Positions 41,341 to 49,607 of a stretch of 64,000 nucleotides of DNA are shown piece after piece. The DNA is from an uncultured Collinsella sp. Its GTDB lineage: Bacteria; Actinomycetota; Coriobacteriia; Coriobacteriales; Coriobacteriaceae. Every line of letters starts with the position of its first letter. The first letter of the stretch is position 1. Position numbers and translations under genes: made by a program. Under the pieces are notes generated by a model that saw only the letters and a list, made by a program, of their open reading frames with translations, was not told where the DNA came from and did no database searches. The stretch lies in NCBI GenBank assembly GCA_900543605.1, contig UQSK01000004.1, positions 3,052 through 67,051 on the forward strand. The letters run 5' to 3'.

Positions 41341-42042
41341 TCAAATTTCCCTTCCGAAGGTGTGTACGATCTGAGTCCGATGATTTTCGGAAGCCAGCGG
41401 GCGCTCGCCCTTAAAGCTTCTTAGAAAGCGTTCTTTGAAGACCAGTGGTTTCTAAACTGGTAGTAACCACGTGACGTGTTGTTGTCACTATATCACCCCA
41501 GAAGAGGTCGCTTTCGTTGATTCATACGGTAAAACGTTTTTGCACCGCTCACGGTGATAAATCGACCGTTTACCGCTCGTTAATACTTCTACCTGCGGTT
41601 TTGAAACCGTTTCGAAACGCTTTGGCAAAAGAACGGATCTTTCCCGGTGTCTAAACAACGCAGGGCGGCTAAAAATAGCGTGTAGAAAAAATGCAGGTCA
41701 TTGTGACGATATGTGAATTGGTCTTTTTGGCTTAATACCAGTTAGAACCAGTTTTGAGATTATCGGTGAACGGTAGTTTTCGACCGTTCACCGGTTACTT
41801 GTAATCGTTTGCAGCTGTTTTCCCATATGAATTAGGGGAACCCGATGGAGCGCTTGCGCGATCACAGGAAATTTTGGCATTTGTCCTTATCCCCCACGCG
41901 CCAAACTCCGGCATCCAAAATGAGCTAATAGCTCACGCTAATCGTTTTCAATCATTACTTACTCAGTATCCGTAATTATTTATCGTTTATCGTTAATTCT
42001 GATATGATACAAGTATCATCCCAAACGCCGATTGGAGGGGTT
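41341..42042. promoter_or_regulatory. Long control region of the mannose-family PTS operon
   Basis: The 700 bp contain no gene. CTGGTAGTAACCAC (41457-41470) and ACCAGTTAGAACCAG (41737-41751) resemble the GntR/UTRA site at 37164-37177. CGGTGAACGGTAG (41764-41776) and ACCGTTCACCGG (41783-41794) form a facing pair like that at 25338-25424. ACCGCTCACGGTG and ACCGTTTACCGC variants lie near 41545-41578. Confidence 0.6.
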
Positions 42043-42681
42043 ATGGTCCATCGAAACGCATCTATATCGAATGAAACCATCAGCCGCGAACAGACGGTAG
42101 CCAAACTGAGGAAGCTCGCTCGCATCTGCAAATGGGCCACGATCTGCATTACCACCGCGCTCGCTCTGGGGCTCCTCGCAGTCATTGCGATTGACCTTCT
42201 ACTCATATTGCCTGGCCTCTCCCAAGGCCCGTGTCTCCAATCCGTAGAACTTCAAGCCGGCGAAGGGCCGTGCCTTGCTATCGTCGGCACCGATGCGCAG
42301 GCCCCACTTATGCTCGTCGCACACGATGGTCACACTGCCATAGGGAGCCTCTTGATGACATGTCTCGTGCTTACCATCGCGCTAAGCGTGCGCAGGCTTT
42401 TCTTCAACATTGAAAAGGAAGGCAGGCCCTTTGACCTTGAATGTAACCAGACACTTCGTCGAGTAGGACATTTATTCCTTATCGGCGGCGTTGCCGTGAG
42501 GCTTCTTGGTGCCGTTATCACGGGAATGATACTCTCAGGATTTGGCGGCAGCTTTACGGATGCGTTCGTCGGCCCGTTATTCGAGCCCTCCATGCTCTTT
42601 GCAGGCCTGATTATTTGCCTGATTGCTAGCATCTTCCGCTACGGGTATATCCTGCAAAAACAAGATGACGAGTTGCTCTAG
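42043..42681 (+). CDS. DUF2975-family membrane protein
   Basis: The 212-residue product has four predicted membrane segments, near residues 33-55 (WATICITTALALGLLAVIAI), 100-122, 145-170 and 185-205. The central RRLFFNIEKEGRPFDLECNQ stretch is typical of DUF2975. Such genes usually precede a small Cro/C1-type regulator, as here, and the pair is often called YozF/YozG-like. GGAGGGG lies before ATG 42043, so the earlier in-frame ATG at 42004 is not used. The function is unknown. Confidence 0.85.
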   Translation: MVHRNASISNETISREQTVAKLRKLARICKWATICITTALALGLLAVIAIDLLLILPGLSQGPCLQSVELQAGEGPCLAIVGTDAQAPLMLVAHDGHTAIGSLLMTCLVLTIALSVRRLFFNIEKEGRPFDLECNQTLRRVGHLFLIGGVAVRLLGAVITGMILSGFGGSFTDAFVGPLFEPSMLFAGLIICLIASIFRYGYILQKQDDELL

Positions 42682-42690
42682 GGGGAATCC

Positions 42691-42930
42691 ATGATTATTC
42701 TGCGGCTTGACCGCATGCTCGCCGAACGCAAGATTTCATCCAAAGAGCTTGCGGAACGTGTGGGCATCTCCCAGGTCAATATGTCACGCATTAAGACGGG
42801 CAAGGTTTCTGCCATACGTTTTTCAACTCTTGACGCGATATGCCGGGCACTCGACTGCCAACCAGGCGATGTACTGGAATATATATCCGACGATGAAGCC
42901 GATAGCCTTTTTGGGCTTAAAGATGAATAG
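42691..42930 (+). CDS. Cro/C1-family small HTH regulator
   Basis: The 79-residue product is essentially one HTH_XRE domain (LAERKISSKELAERVGISQV, then NMSRIKTGKVSAIRFSTLDA), followed by LDCQPGDVLEY, which is typical of YozG-like regulators. It follows the DUF2975 gene by 9 bp with GGGGGAA as ribosome site. The two probably form a membrane-signal/regulator pair. Confidence 0.9.
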   Translation: MIILRLDRMLAERKISSKELAERVGISQVNMSRIKTGKVSAIRFSTLDAICRALDCQPGDVLEYISDDEADSLFGLKDE

Positions 42931-42967
42931 CCATAATTAAGCCGTCAATCACGCCCTCAACGCAAAA

Positions 42968-43000
42968 AGCCCGCTAGAACGTTGTCCATTCTAGCGGGCT
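42968..43000 (-). terminator. Terminator after the SurA-like membrane-protein gene
   Basis: AGCCCGCTAGAA and TTCTAGCGGGCT form a perfect 12-bp stem. On the minus strand TTTTTGCG follows. Confidence 0.88.
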
Positions 43001-43042
43001 CAATCAGGTAGATCGGTTAACGCGCAGTAGTGCAGGCAAACC

Positions 43043-44128
43043 TTACGCAAACAGGCCGTAGATGCTGATGTTGGCCTTGGCGTAGAGGCCGTTAGCATAC
43101 TCGGTCCACTTGGAGCTAGCGCTCGAAGCCTGCGAGGAATACTGCTGGTAGGCGGTGTAATAGGCGGTCATGGCCTGCTTATAGGTGGCGCTATCGGTCG
43201 TAAAGGCATCGTCAGCGAAGGCCTTAGCGTAGGTGCTGTCGGCGTCCTTCCAGGTGCCCTTTGAGCTATCCCACTCGTCACCGGCAAGGTTGATGATGTA
43301 GTCAGCGTAGTCCTTGCTCGCGGTCTCCTCGTTGCCGTCAGCAGGCTCGGTCGGGGCGGTCGGCATGCTTGCGGAGCTGTCGCCGACCTTCTTCTTGTAG
43401 AGCTTCTGCAGCGTCGCGGACTGACGGACGATCTGCTTGGCCTGGTCCTTGGACACGCCATACTGCGTGGCCATGGTCTTGTAGTCGGAGGTGCCGATGG
43501 AATCCTCGGCGTACTGCTTCATTTCCTTGGAAGAGACGGTAATGCCCTCGTCCTCGGCAGCGTCCAGCAGAATCTTGTTGCGCACGTAGGACAGGATGAC
43601 GTCGGCAGAGGGAGCGGTGTAGTTGTCATCGCCATCCTTGACGGTGTCGAGGCTGTACTGGCTCTCAATGGCCTCGCGCGCGGTGATGTCGCTCTTCTTG
43701 CCGTTGTAGCTGTAGCTTGCCACGGTCGAATCGAGCTGGTCCTCGGTGAGGCTCGCCGAGCCGACGCCCTTGCCGCCAAAACCACCGTTGCCGATAAAGA
43801 AGCCGACCACAGCAGCAATCACGACTGCAACCACGAAGGCGGCAATCATCGTCTTCTTGTGCTTGGATGCATGATCGTCCACGTCGGAGTCGTTGTCCTC
43901 ATCCTGCTCCTCGGGCATCAGATTCTCGTCAGCGGCATCCGCGGCAATCTGAGCCTCCAGGCGGGCGTCCTCCTCCTCGGCCGTCGTACCGGCAGCAATG
44001 TGCTCGGCAGACGTGCCGGCGACCAGGTCGATTTTCTCGTCCTCGTCACCGTCGGGGCCTTCGCCACGCTCGATGATCTGGATGCCGTCGATCTCGTCCT
44101 TCTCGTCCTTCTTTTGAATCAGACCCAT
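43043..44128 (-). CDS. Membrane-anchored protein with a SurA-N-like extracellular domain
   Basis: The 361-residue product has an acidic cytoplasmic N-terminus (residues 1-90, rich in Asp/Glu), one membrane helix (93-113, MIAAFVVAVVIAAVVGFFIG) and an extracellular helical region with ARE...YVRNKILLDAAEDEGITV and YGVSKDQAKQIVRQSATLQK. This recalls the N-terminal domain of SurA/trigger-factor-like chaperones, but no parvulin domain follows. The C-terminus is Ser/Ala/Tyr-rich. AAGGAG precedes the ATG. It may be a cell-envelope folding factor; confidence in function is low. Confidence 0.7.
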   Translation of the reverse strand: MGLIQKKDEKDEIDGIQIIERGEGPDGDEDEKIDLVAGTSAEHIAAGTTAEEEDARLEAQIAADAADENLMPEEQDEDNDSDVDDHASKHKKTMIAAFVVAVVIAAVVGFFIGNGGFGGKGVGSASLTEDQLDSTVASYSYNGKKSDITAREAIESQYSLDTVKDGDDNYTAPSADVILSYVRNKILLDAAEDEGITVSSKEMKQYAEDSIGTSDYKTMATQYGVSKDQAKQIVRQSATLQKLYKKKVGDSSASMPTAPTEPADGNEETASKDYADYIINLAGDEWDSSKGTWKDADSTYAKAFADDAFTTDSATYKQAMTAYYTAYQQYSSQASSASSKWTEYANGLYAKANISIYGLFA

Positions 44129-44167
44129 ATCGGTTACTCCTTGTTAGGAAACATAGTCCGCAATAGA

Positions 44168-44195
44168 ATACGCCCGACAGAGCGCCGGGCGTATT
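44168..44195 (-). terminator. Hairpin after the isocitrate-dehydrogenase-family gene
   Basis: ATACGCCCG/CGGGCGTAT stem with a 9-10 nt loop. The minus-strand tail TCTATTG is only weakly T-rich. Confidence 0.6.
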
Positions 44196-44254
44196 GATTC
44201 TCAGGTTATACGCAAACACTTAAGTACTATTTAGGCGTTTGCAGTCTGCATGCC

Positions 44255-45340
44255 TTAGGCCAGGTGCGCGATAACGGCATCGGCAAAGGCCTGCGTGCCC
44301 ACAGCGCCCTCAACGGAGCCGGTCTGGGCACGACGAACGTCGCCGGTAACCTGCTCACCCTCGTCGAGCGTGGCAGAAACGGCGGCACGAATGCGATTGG
44401 CCGCGTCGTTCTCGCCCAGGTGATCGAGCATCATAGCCGCAGACAGAATCTCGGCCGTGGGGTTAGCGATATCCTGGCCAGCGATATCGGGCGCGGAGCC
44501 GTGCGTCGCCTCGAAGATGGCGCAGTCGGCACCGATGTTGGAGCCGGGGGCCATCCCTAAGCCACCCACGAGGCCGGCGCACAGGTCGCTCACGATGTCG
44601 CCGTACAGGTTGGGCAGCACCAGGACATCGAAGTCGTTGGGGTTCTGGACCAGGCCCATGCAGGCGGCGTCGACGATCTTGTCGTTGAACTCGATATCGG
44701 GATAGTTGGCGGCCACCTCGCGCGCAACGCGTAGGAACAGGCCGTCGGTCGCCTTCATGATGTTGGCCTTGTGCACGGCCGTCACCTTTTTGCGGCCGCA
44801 GCGACGGGCATACTCAAAGGCATACTCCACAATGCGGCGGCTCTTGGCGATAGAGATCGGCTTGATCGAGATCGCGGAATCGGCGGCGAAGGTCTTTTGA
44901 CCCGAGCGCTCGACGAGCTGCGAGAGCTCCTCGACCTCGGCAGTGCCCTCATCGAACTCGATGCCGGCGTAGAGGTCCTCGGTGTTCTCGCGCACGATAA
45001 CCAGGTCGAGGTCGCGGAAGCGCGAGCCGTCGCCCGGCTGCGACAGGCAGGGTCGCACGCAGGCGTACAGGTCGAAGTGCTTGCGCAGGGCCACGTTGAC
45101 GCTGCGGAAACCCGTGCCGACCGGCGTGGTGATGGGGCCCTTGATGGCAACCTTGGTCTCGGCGACCGCATCGAGCACGTGCTGGGGCAGCGGCGTGCCA
45201 AACTCGTCCATGACGCCGGCGCCGGCCTCCTGGACATTCCAGTTGATCTGGACACCGGTGGCCTCGACCACGCGGCGCATGGCCTGCGTAATCTCGGGAC
45301 CAATACCGTCACCGGGAATCAGGACTACATCGTGCGCCAT
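44255..45340 (-). CDS. NAD-type isocitrate/isopropylmalate dehydrogenase family protein
   Basis: The 361-residue beta-decarboxylating dehydrogenase starts [20 protein letters not shown]. The substrate motif [20 protein letters not shown] carries the conserved arginines, KANIMK supplies the catalytic lysine, and [19 protein letters not shown] supplies metal-binding aspartates. [17 protein letters not shown] is the NAD-site loop. The substrate serine in S-x-N-x-x-L-R points to isocitrate (a short NAD-dependent IDH) rather than isopropylmalate, and no leu genes adjoin. It follows the HEAT-repeat gene by 6 bp, and GAGGAGTAAC precedes its ATG. Confidence 0.9.
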   Translation of the reverse strand: MAHDVVLIPGDGIGPEITQAMRRVVEATGVQINWNVQEAGAGVMDEFGTPLPQHVLDAVAETKVAIKGPITTPVGTGFRSVNVALRKHFDLYACVRPCLSQPGDGSRFRDLDLVIVRENTEDLYAGIEFDEGTAEVEELSQLVERSGQKTFAADSAISIKPISIAKSRRIVEYAFEYARRCGRKKVTAVHKANIMKATDGLFLRVAREVAANYPDIEFNDKIVDAACMGLVQNPNDFDVLVLPNLYGDIVSDLCAGLVGGLGMAPGSNIGADCAIFEATHGSAPDIAGQDIANPTAEILSAAMMLDHLGENDAANRIRAAVSATLDEGEQVTGDVRRAQTGSVEGAVGTQAFADAVIAHLA

Positions 45341-45346
45341 AATCTG

Positions 45347-46045
45347 TTACTCCTCGTCTTCGGCGTCGTCAGATTTTTTAACGCTAGCACGCTTCTTCTT
45401 TTTGGAGAGATCCAGGCCAAAACGTTTAACAAGCATTTCGCAAATCTCGCTCGAACGGGCCTTGAGATAGCTGCCCTTACCGTTCTCGGCATCGAACTTA
45501 AGGCGCAGCGCGAGCTTCTCGGCAACCTCGGCGTCGATCTCGCCCTGGCAAAACTCGTACAGGCAACCGAGCATGTCGCGATACTCGAGGTCGCCGTGGT
45601 AGCACTGGATGGCCTCGTCCAGGATGGGCCAAGCCTCGCGCGAACGCTCGACGCTCGTGGCACCCCACACGCACAGCAGGCGGAAGGCGGCATAGCGCAG
45701 CGTGGAGGAGATCTCGTCGAACAGCGCGGTCTCGGCGCCCTCAAAGGCATCGCCCAGCTGCTCGGGGCAGGTGGTGGCGAGCGCCGTCAGGGCATCGAGG
45801 GCCTCCCAGCGGGTCTGCGCCTCGGGGCGGTCGAGCGCCTCGATCAGCGCGGGCACGCAGGGCACGACGCGCTGCGGATCGCGCTCGGCAAGCAGGTGCA
45901 GCACGCGGGCGGCAAACTGGCGGATGCGGCGCGTGGGGCAGCCGAGCTCCTTGACCAGACGGTCGACGGCGTTCTCGTTCTCCTCTGCCAGCTGAAGCTG
46001 TGCCAGCTCCTCGTCGGTGAGCTGTTCGTCTTTGTTTTCTGCCAT
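45347..46045 (-). CDS. HEAT-repeat-like protein
   Basis: The 232-residue all-helical protein contains repeats such as RRIRQFAARVLHLLAERDPQ, then ALIEALDRPEAQTRWEALDA and LRYAAFRLLCVWGATS, typical of HEAT/armadillo scaffolds. The C-terminus is Lys/Asp-rich (KKKKRASVKKSDDAEDEE). AAGAGGTAAC precedes the ATG. Coupling to the dehydrogenase gene (6-bp gap) suggests co-expression, but no biochemical link is known to me. Confidence 0.8.
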   Translation of the reverse strand: MAENKDEQLTDEELAQLQLAEENENAVDRLVKELGCPTRRIRQFAARVLHLLAERDPQRVVPCVPALIEALDRPEAQTRWEALDALTALATTCPEQLGDAFEGAETALFDEISSTLRYAAFRLLCVWGATSVERSREAWPILDEAIQCYHGDLEYRDMLGCLYEFCQGEIDAEVAEKLALRLKFDAENGKGSYLKARSSEICEMLVKRFGLDLSKKKKRASVKKSDDAEDEE

Positions 46046-46060
46046 AGTTACCTCTTCTTA

Positions 46061-46489
46061 CTATTTCTTAGCGTGCTTGCCAGCACCCTTGCTGTCATCG
46101 GTGACCGAGATGAGCTGTCGGTCGGCCGCGCCATTGCGACGCGCACGGCGGCGTTCCTCAGCGTCGCCCGCGTCGGCGGCGGCGCGATGAGCCTTGTTGA
46201 CGTTAAAGACCTCGTCGTGCTTGCGCCACGGACCGACGGACTCGCCAAAACTCATCTTAAGACCGGCGATAAAGCCGCCGAGCCAGCCGATCGGCGCAAA
46301 CTGCACCAGCGGGAACAGCGAGAACACCCAGGTCAGCAGGACGACTGCCGCCGCTCCTGCAAAGTTGGCAATCCAGTAGTCGCGCTTGGTGATGACGCGC
46401 TTTTCGCACGCCCACTGGCCGCACAAAAAGCCAATGTAGATCGCAAAGAGAAAGAGCACCAGCGCAAGCACCACGAACGTCCAGCTCAT
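46061..46489 (-). CDS. Hypothetical membrane protein
   Basis: The 142-residue product starts MSWTFVVLALVLFLFAIYIG. It has two or three membrane helices (about 3-22, 38-57 and 62-80) and a basic, Arg/Ala-rich cytoplasmic tail ending KGAGKHAKK. Its start lies 6 bp after the stop of the upstream oxidoreductase gene, in whose His-rich end its ribosome site would lie. No family was recognised. Confidence 0.7.
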   Translation of the reverse strand: MSWTFVVLALVLFLFAIYIGFLCGQWACEKRVITKRDYWIANFAGAAAVVLLTWVFSLFPLVQFAPIGWLGGFIAGLKMSFGESVGPWRKHDEVFNVNKAHRAAADAGDAEERRRARRNGAADRQLISVTDDSKGAGKHAKK

Positions 46490-46494
46490 GGGCG

Positions 46495-47574
46495 CTACTC
46501 CCCGTGATGGTGGCCGCAGCAGCACTCATGGCCGTCGTCATGGCCGTGGCCGCCGCAGCACTCGTGGTCCTCGCCGTGATGGTGACCGCAACCGCACTCA
46601 TGGTCGTCGCCGTGCTCGCCGCAACCGCAGCCGTCCTCGTGAGCGCCATGCTCTTCGGGACGATACTGCGACCAGTCCAGACCGGCGGCGATGGCGTCGG
46701 CCTCCTCCTTATAGAGGACCGTGATGGCCTGGGTGCCCAGCTTGGCGCCACCGATGGCGTCGAGCATGTCGTAGAGCGTAAAGGCCACGTCGGCGCCGGG
46801 CAGCGCAAGCTCGCGGTCGTCGGCATAGGCGAGCGCCAAGCGCAGGTCCTTGATGAAGTGCTCGACCATAAAGCCGGGCTTGTAGTCGCCGTCGAGCGCC
46901 TTGGGAGCCAGGCTCTCCATAGCGCCGGACTTGCCGGTGCCGCCCAGGATCATCTGGCGGGTCTTCTCCAGGTCAAGGCCGCTCAGCTCGGCAAATGCCA
47001 TGGCGTCTGCCATGCCGACCATGCAGGCACCCAGCGACACCTGGTTGGCGAGCTTGGCAGCCTGGCCCTTGCCGGCGCCATCGAAGCAGCAGATGTTGGC
47101 CGCAAAGGTGGCAAGGATGTCGCGGACCGACGCGATGTCGTTCTCGGTAGCGCCCACGATAGCCGTAAGCGTGCCGGCGATAGCACCCGACTCGCCGCCG
47201 GTAACGGGGCAGTCAAACGCCATGCGGCCGGAGACCTGGGCGGCCTCGGCAATGTCGCGCGCCAGCTCGGGCGAGCTCGTGGTGAGGTCGATCAGGACCG
47301 CGCCGGGCTTAGTGCACGCGAGCAGGCCGTCGCCCGCCAGGTAGAGCTCCTCGACCTCGGAGGGATAACCCACCATGGTAAAGACGACATCGGCGTTCGC
47401 CGCGGCATCGGCCGGCGTATCGGCCCAAACGGCACCGTGCTCGATAAGCGCGGCGGCCTTGGACTTAGTGCGGTTGTTGACCGTGACGGAATAGCCGGCG
47501 TCCAGAATGTGGCCGGCGATGGGGGCACCCATAATTCCGGTGCCGATAAATGCGACAGAGAGCTTGTTTGCCAT
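46495..47574 (-). CDS. 3-hydroxyisobutyrate-dehydrogenase-family oxidoreductase with a His/Cys-rich tail
   Basis: The 359-residue protein has an N-terminal Rossmann domain (VAFIGTGIMGAPIAGHILDA), the substrate motif DCPVTGGESGAIAGTLT near 118 and the catalytic lysine in GKGQAAKLANQV. That part covers about 300 residues, the normal length for beta-hydroxyacid dehydrogenases. A further 53 residues (307-359) contain 14 His and 9 Cys in CGCGEHGDDHECGCGHHHGE-like blocks, which should bind Ni, Zn or Cu. AAAGGAAAGG precedes the ATG. HypA and HypB for nickel delivery are encoded elsewhere in the window, so nickel storage is one possible role of the tail. Confidence 0.9.
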   Translation of the reverse strand: MANKLSVAFIGTGIMGAPIAGHILDAGYSVTVNNRTKSKAAALIEHGAVWADTPADAAANADVVFTMVGYPSEVEELYLAGDGLLACTKPGAVLIDLTTSSPELARDIAEAAQVSGRMAFDCPVTGGESGAIAGTLTAIVGATENDIASVRDILATFAANICCFDGAGKGQAAKLANQVSLGACMVGMADAMAFAELSGLDLEKTRQMILGGTGKSGAMESLAPKALDGDYKPGFMVEHFIKDLRLALAYADDRELALPGADVAFTLYDMLDAIGGAKLGTQAITVLYKEEADAIAAGLDWSQYRPEEHGAHEDGCGCGEHGDDHECGCGHHHGEDHECCGGHGHDDGHECCCGHHHGE

Positions 47575-47672
47575 GAAACCTTTCCTTTTGGGTTGGGTGT
47601 TATTACCAGGTTGAATACTCGGTGCCAGCGTTTGGGCTGTGAGTTGGGATCGATTACGGCCGCGCTACTTGC

Positions 47673-48626
47673 CTACTGACCGCGCACGCGGCGGGCGATA
47701 CGGTCGGAAAGCGACGCCTTGTCGGCGCGGTTCTTACCCCAAAACGCGCAGGCCACCATGCCGGGGCCCACGTGCGAGCCGATGGTGGGACCCACGGAGC
47801 TGCGAATGATCGTAACGTCGGCGCAGCCCTCCTCCTTGCGGATGGCGGCTTCGAGCCAGTCGCCGTCCTTTTCGGCATCGGCCGTCATGATGGCGATGGG
47901 CATGGTGCGGTCGGGCACGTAGTTCTCGCGGAACGACTTGAGGATGGACTTGAGTGCCTTCTTGCGGCCGCGGTTGACGCCGATCAGCGACAGCGAGCCG
48001 GCAAGGTCGTAGGAGAGCTCGGGCTTGACATCGAGCTTTGCCGTGAGCTGCGCCGCCGCGGGCGGAATGCGGCCGCCGGCAGCCAGCGCGTCGAAGCTCT
48101 CGAGCGTAAAGTAGCCGTGGACGTAGGTCTTTGCCTCGTTTGCCCAATCGACCAGCTGCTTGGCGGTCAGTCCCGCCGAACGCTGGCGCACGGCCTCGAG
48201 CGCCAAGAGCGCGCCGGTCGCACAGGGCAGAGCGTTGTCGACCACGTAAAGCTCAAAATCGGGATACTCGGCGCGCACGGCATCTGCCGCCTGGCACGCG
48301 GAGTTGTAGCTCGACGACAGCGCCGAGGTAAAGCACAGGTAGACCGTGGGCGTGCCCTCTTTGGCGCACTCGGTAAAGAACTCGATATAGCGACCGAGCG
48401 ACACGGCGGAGGTAGACACGCGAGCGCCGGCGCGCATGCGGTCGTAGAACTCCTTGGGTGTGATGCTCGACCAGATGTCGTCCGTGCGCTCTTCGCCATC
48501 GATAATGAAGGGGAAGCCCAAGATATCGACATCGAGGTTCGCGGCGACCTCGGGGCTAAAGTCGCAGCAGGTATCGACGACGATGCGGCAACGGTTCGAA
48601 TGACCGGCGGATGCAGCCTTGTCCAT
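47673..48626 (-). CDS. DegV-family fatty-acid-binding protein
   Basis: The 317-residue protein has the DegV opening (CRIVVDTCCDFSPEVAANLD), the STSAVSLGRYIEFF motif near 72, and SALSSSYNSACQAA near 103, which binds the fatty-acid carboxylate. FakB-type members present fatty acids to the FakA kinase in Gram-positives. ATG 48626 is chosen because AAGGAG lies about 8 nt upstream; a TTG one codon earlier is less likely. FakA is not in the window. Confidence 0.9.
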   Translation of the reverse strand: MDKAASAGHSNRCRIVVDTCCDFSPEVAANLDVDILGFPFIIDGEERTDDIWSSITPKEFYDRMRAGARVSTSAVSLGRYIEFFTECAKEGTPTVYLCFTSALSSSYNSACQAADAVRAEYPDFELYVVDNALPCATGALLALEAVRQRSAGLTAKQLVDWANEAKTYVHGYFTLESFDALAAGGRIPPAAAQLTAKLDVKPELSYDLAGSLSLIGVNRGRKKALKSILKSFRENYVPDRTMPIAIMTADAEKDGDWLEAAIRKEEGCADVTIIRSSVGPTIGSHVGPGMVACAFWGKNRADKASLSDRIARRVRGQ

Positions 48627-48644
48627 CAAAGCGACTCCTTACGT

Positions 48645-48677
48645 AAAAAGGCGGCCACCCGCATGGGATGGCCGCCA
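48645..48677 (-). terminator. Terminator after the ribosome hibernation factor gene
   Basis: GGCGGCCA/TGGCCGCC encloses an 11-nt loop, and TTTTTAC follows on the minus strand. Confidence 0.88.
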
Positions 48678-48705
48678 ACCGTTAACTCATGCAAGTTAAC
48701 GTATT

Positions 48706-49290
48706 TTACTCGTCAAGTGTTTCGATGCGGGGCTTGATGATGCCATATCCACCATTCTTACGGTGATACACCACATTGATGAGGCCAGTCGTCGCGTTCT
48801 CGAACACGTAGAAGTCGTGGCCGAGCAGATCTGTCTGCACCAGCGCCTGCTCCTCAGTCATCGGGGTGACGTCGATAACTTTCTCGCGGACGAGCAGGTC
48901 GTCCTCTTCCTCGGGCAGCAGCAGGTCGGCCAGATCCTCAACGCGCTCGACCGGTGCGACATCCGCGGCGCTGGCACCGCCCTGGCGGTTGTCCACAACC
49001 TTGGTCTTGAACTTGCGCAGCTGGCGGGTGACCTTATCGGCGGAGAGGTCGATGGCGGCGTACATATCTGCACCGTGCTCGGCAACGCGAATCACCGAAC
49101 CGCGGACGCGAACCGTGACCTCGACGATTGCCGGGTTGGGGTTCGAGGGGTTCTTCTCATAGCGAAGTACAACGTCGACCGTCATGGGCTCGATATCGAA
49201 AACCTTGAGCGCCTCGCCGATCTTCTCATCCACATGCGCACGCAGAGCATCGGTTACCGTCGTCTTGCGTCCAGAAACCTTGATATCCAT
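48706..49290 (-). CDS. hpf: Ribosome hibernation promoting factor, long form
   Basis: The 194-residue protein has an N-terminal RaiA/YfiA domain (MDIKVSGRKTTVTDALRAHV start, ADMYAAIDLSADKVTRQLRK) and a C-terminal dimerisation domain (VTPMTEEQALVQTDLLGHDF, VVYHRKNGGYGIIKP). Long HPF pairs 70S ribosomes into inactive 100S dimers in stationary phase. ATG 49290 is preferred because GGAG lies 6 nt upstream and the domain starts there. It is monocistronic. Confidence 0.94.
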   Translation of the reverse strand: MDIKVSGRKTTVTDALRAHVDEKIGEALKVFDIEPMTVDVVLRYEKNPSNPNPAIVEVTVRVRGSVIRVAEHGADMYAAIDLSADKVTRQLRKFKTKVVDNRQGGASAADVAPVERVEDLADLLLPEEEDDLLVREKVIDVTPMTEEQALVQTDLLGHDFYVFENATTGLINVVYHRKNGGYGIIKPRIETLDE

Positions 49291-49607
49291 ACGTGGCTCC
49301 AATCTGCCTCGGGGACTTACTGTACTGGCTATGTACCCATTGCCGTGCATTTAATCACGCGGATTCCTAAAGACCCGAATAACGATTGCTTGATACCGCA
49401 TACCGAAGTCTCGCACTTTTCTGTGGCAAAGTGCGCTATAGGAAGGCGTCGGCGGAGTTGGTTTTTCTCCTGAAAATCAGCTTTTACCTGCTGTTTTTAC
49501 CAAAATAGAAAAGCCGGGCTCCCCTATTGGGGAGACCCGACTATGCGTGTTGAAACCATGAAGAAGCGCCTCATTCAATGTATGGCAGACGCCACCCCTA
49601 CCAATAA
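49291..49607. other. Gap between hpf and the solute-binding lipoprotein gene
   Basis: The region holds the hpf upstream sequence and the terminator at 49511-49541. No gene was seen. Confidence 0.5.
49511..49541 (-). terminator. Terminator after the solute-binding lipoprotein gene
   Basis: GCCGGGCTCCCC pairs with GGGGAGACCCGA across TATT. On the minus strand TTTTCTATTTTGG follows. Confidence 0.85.
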
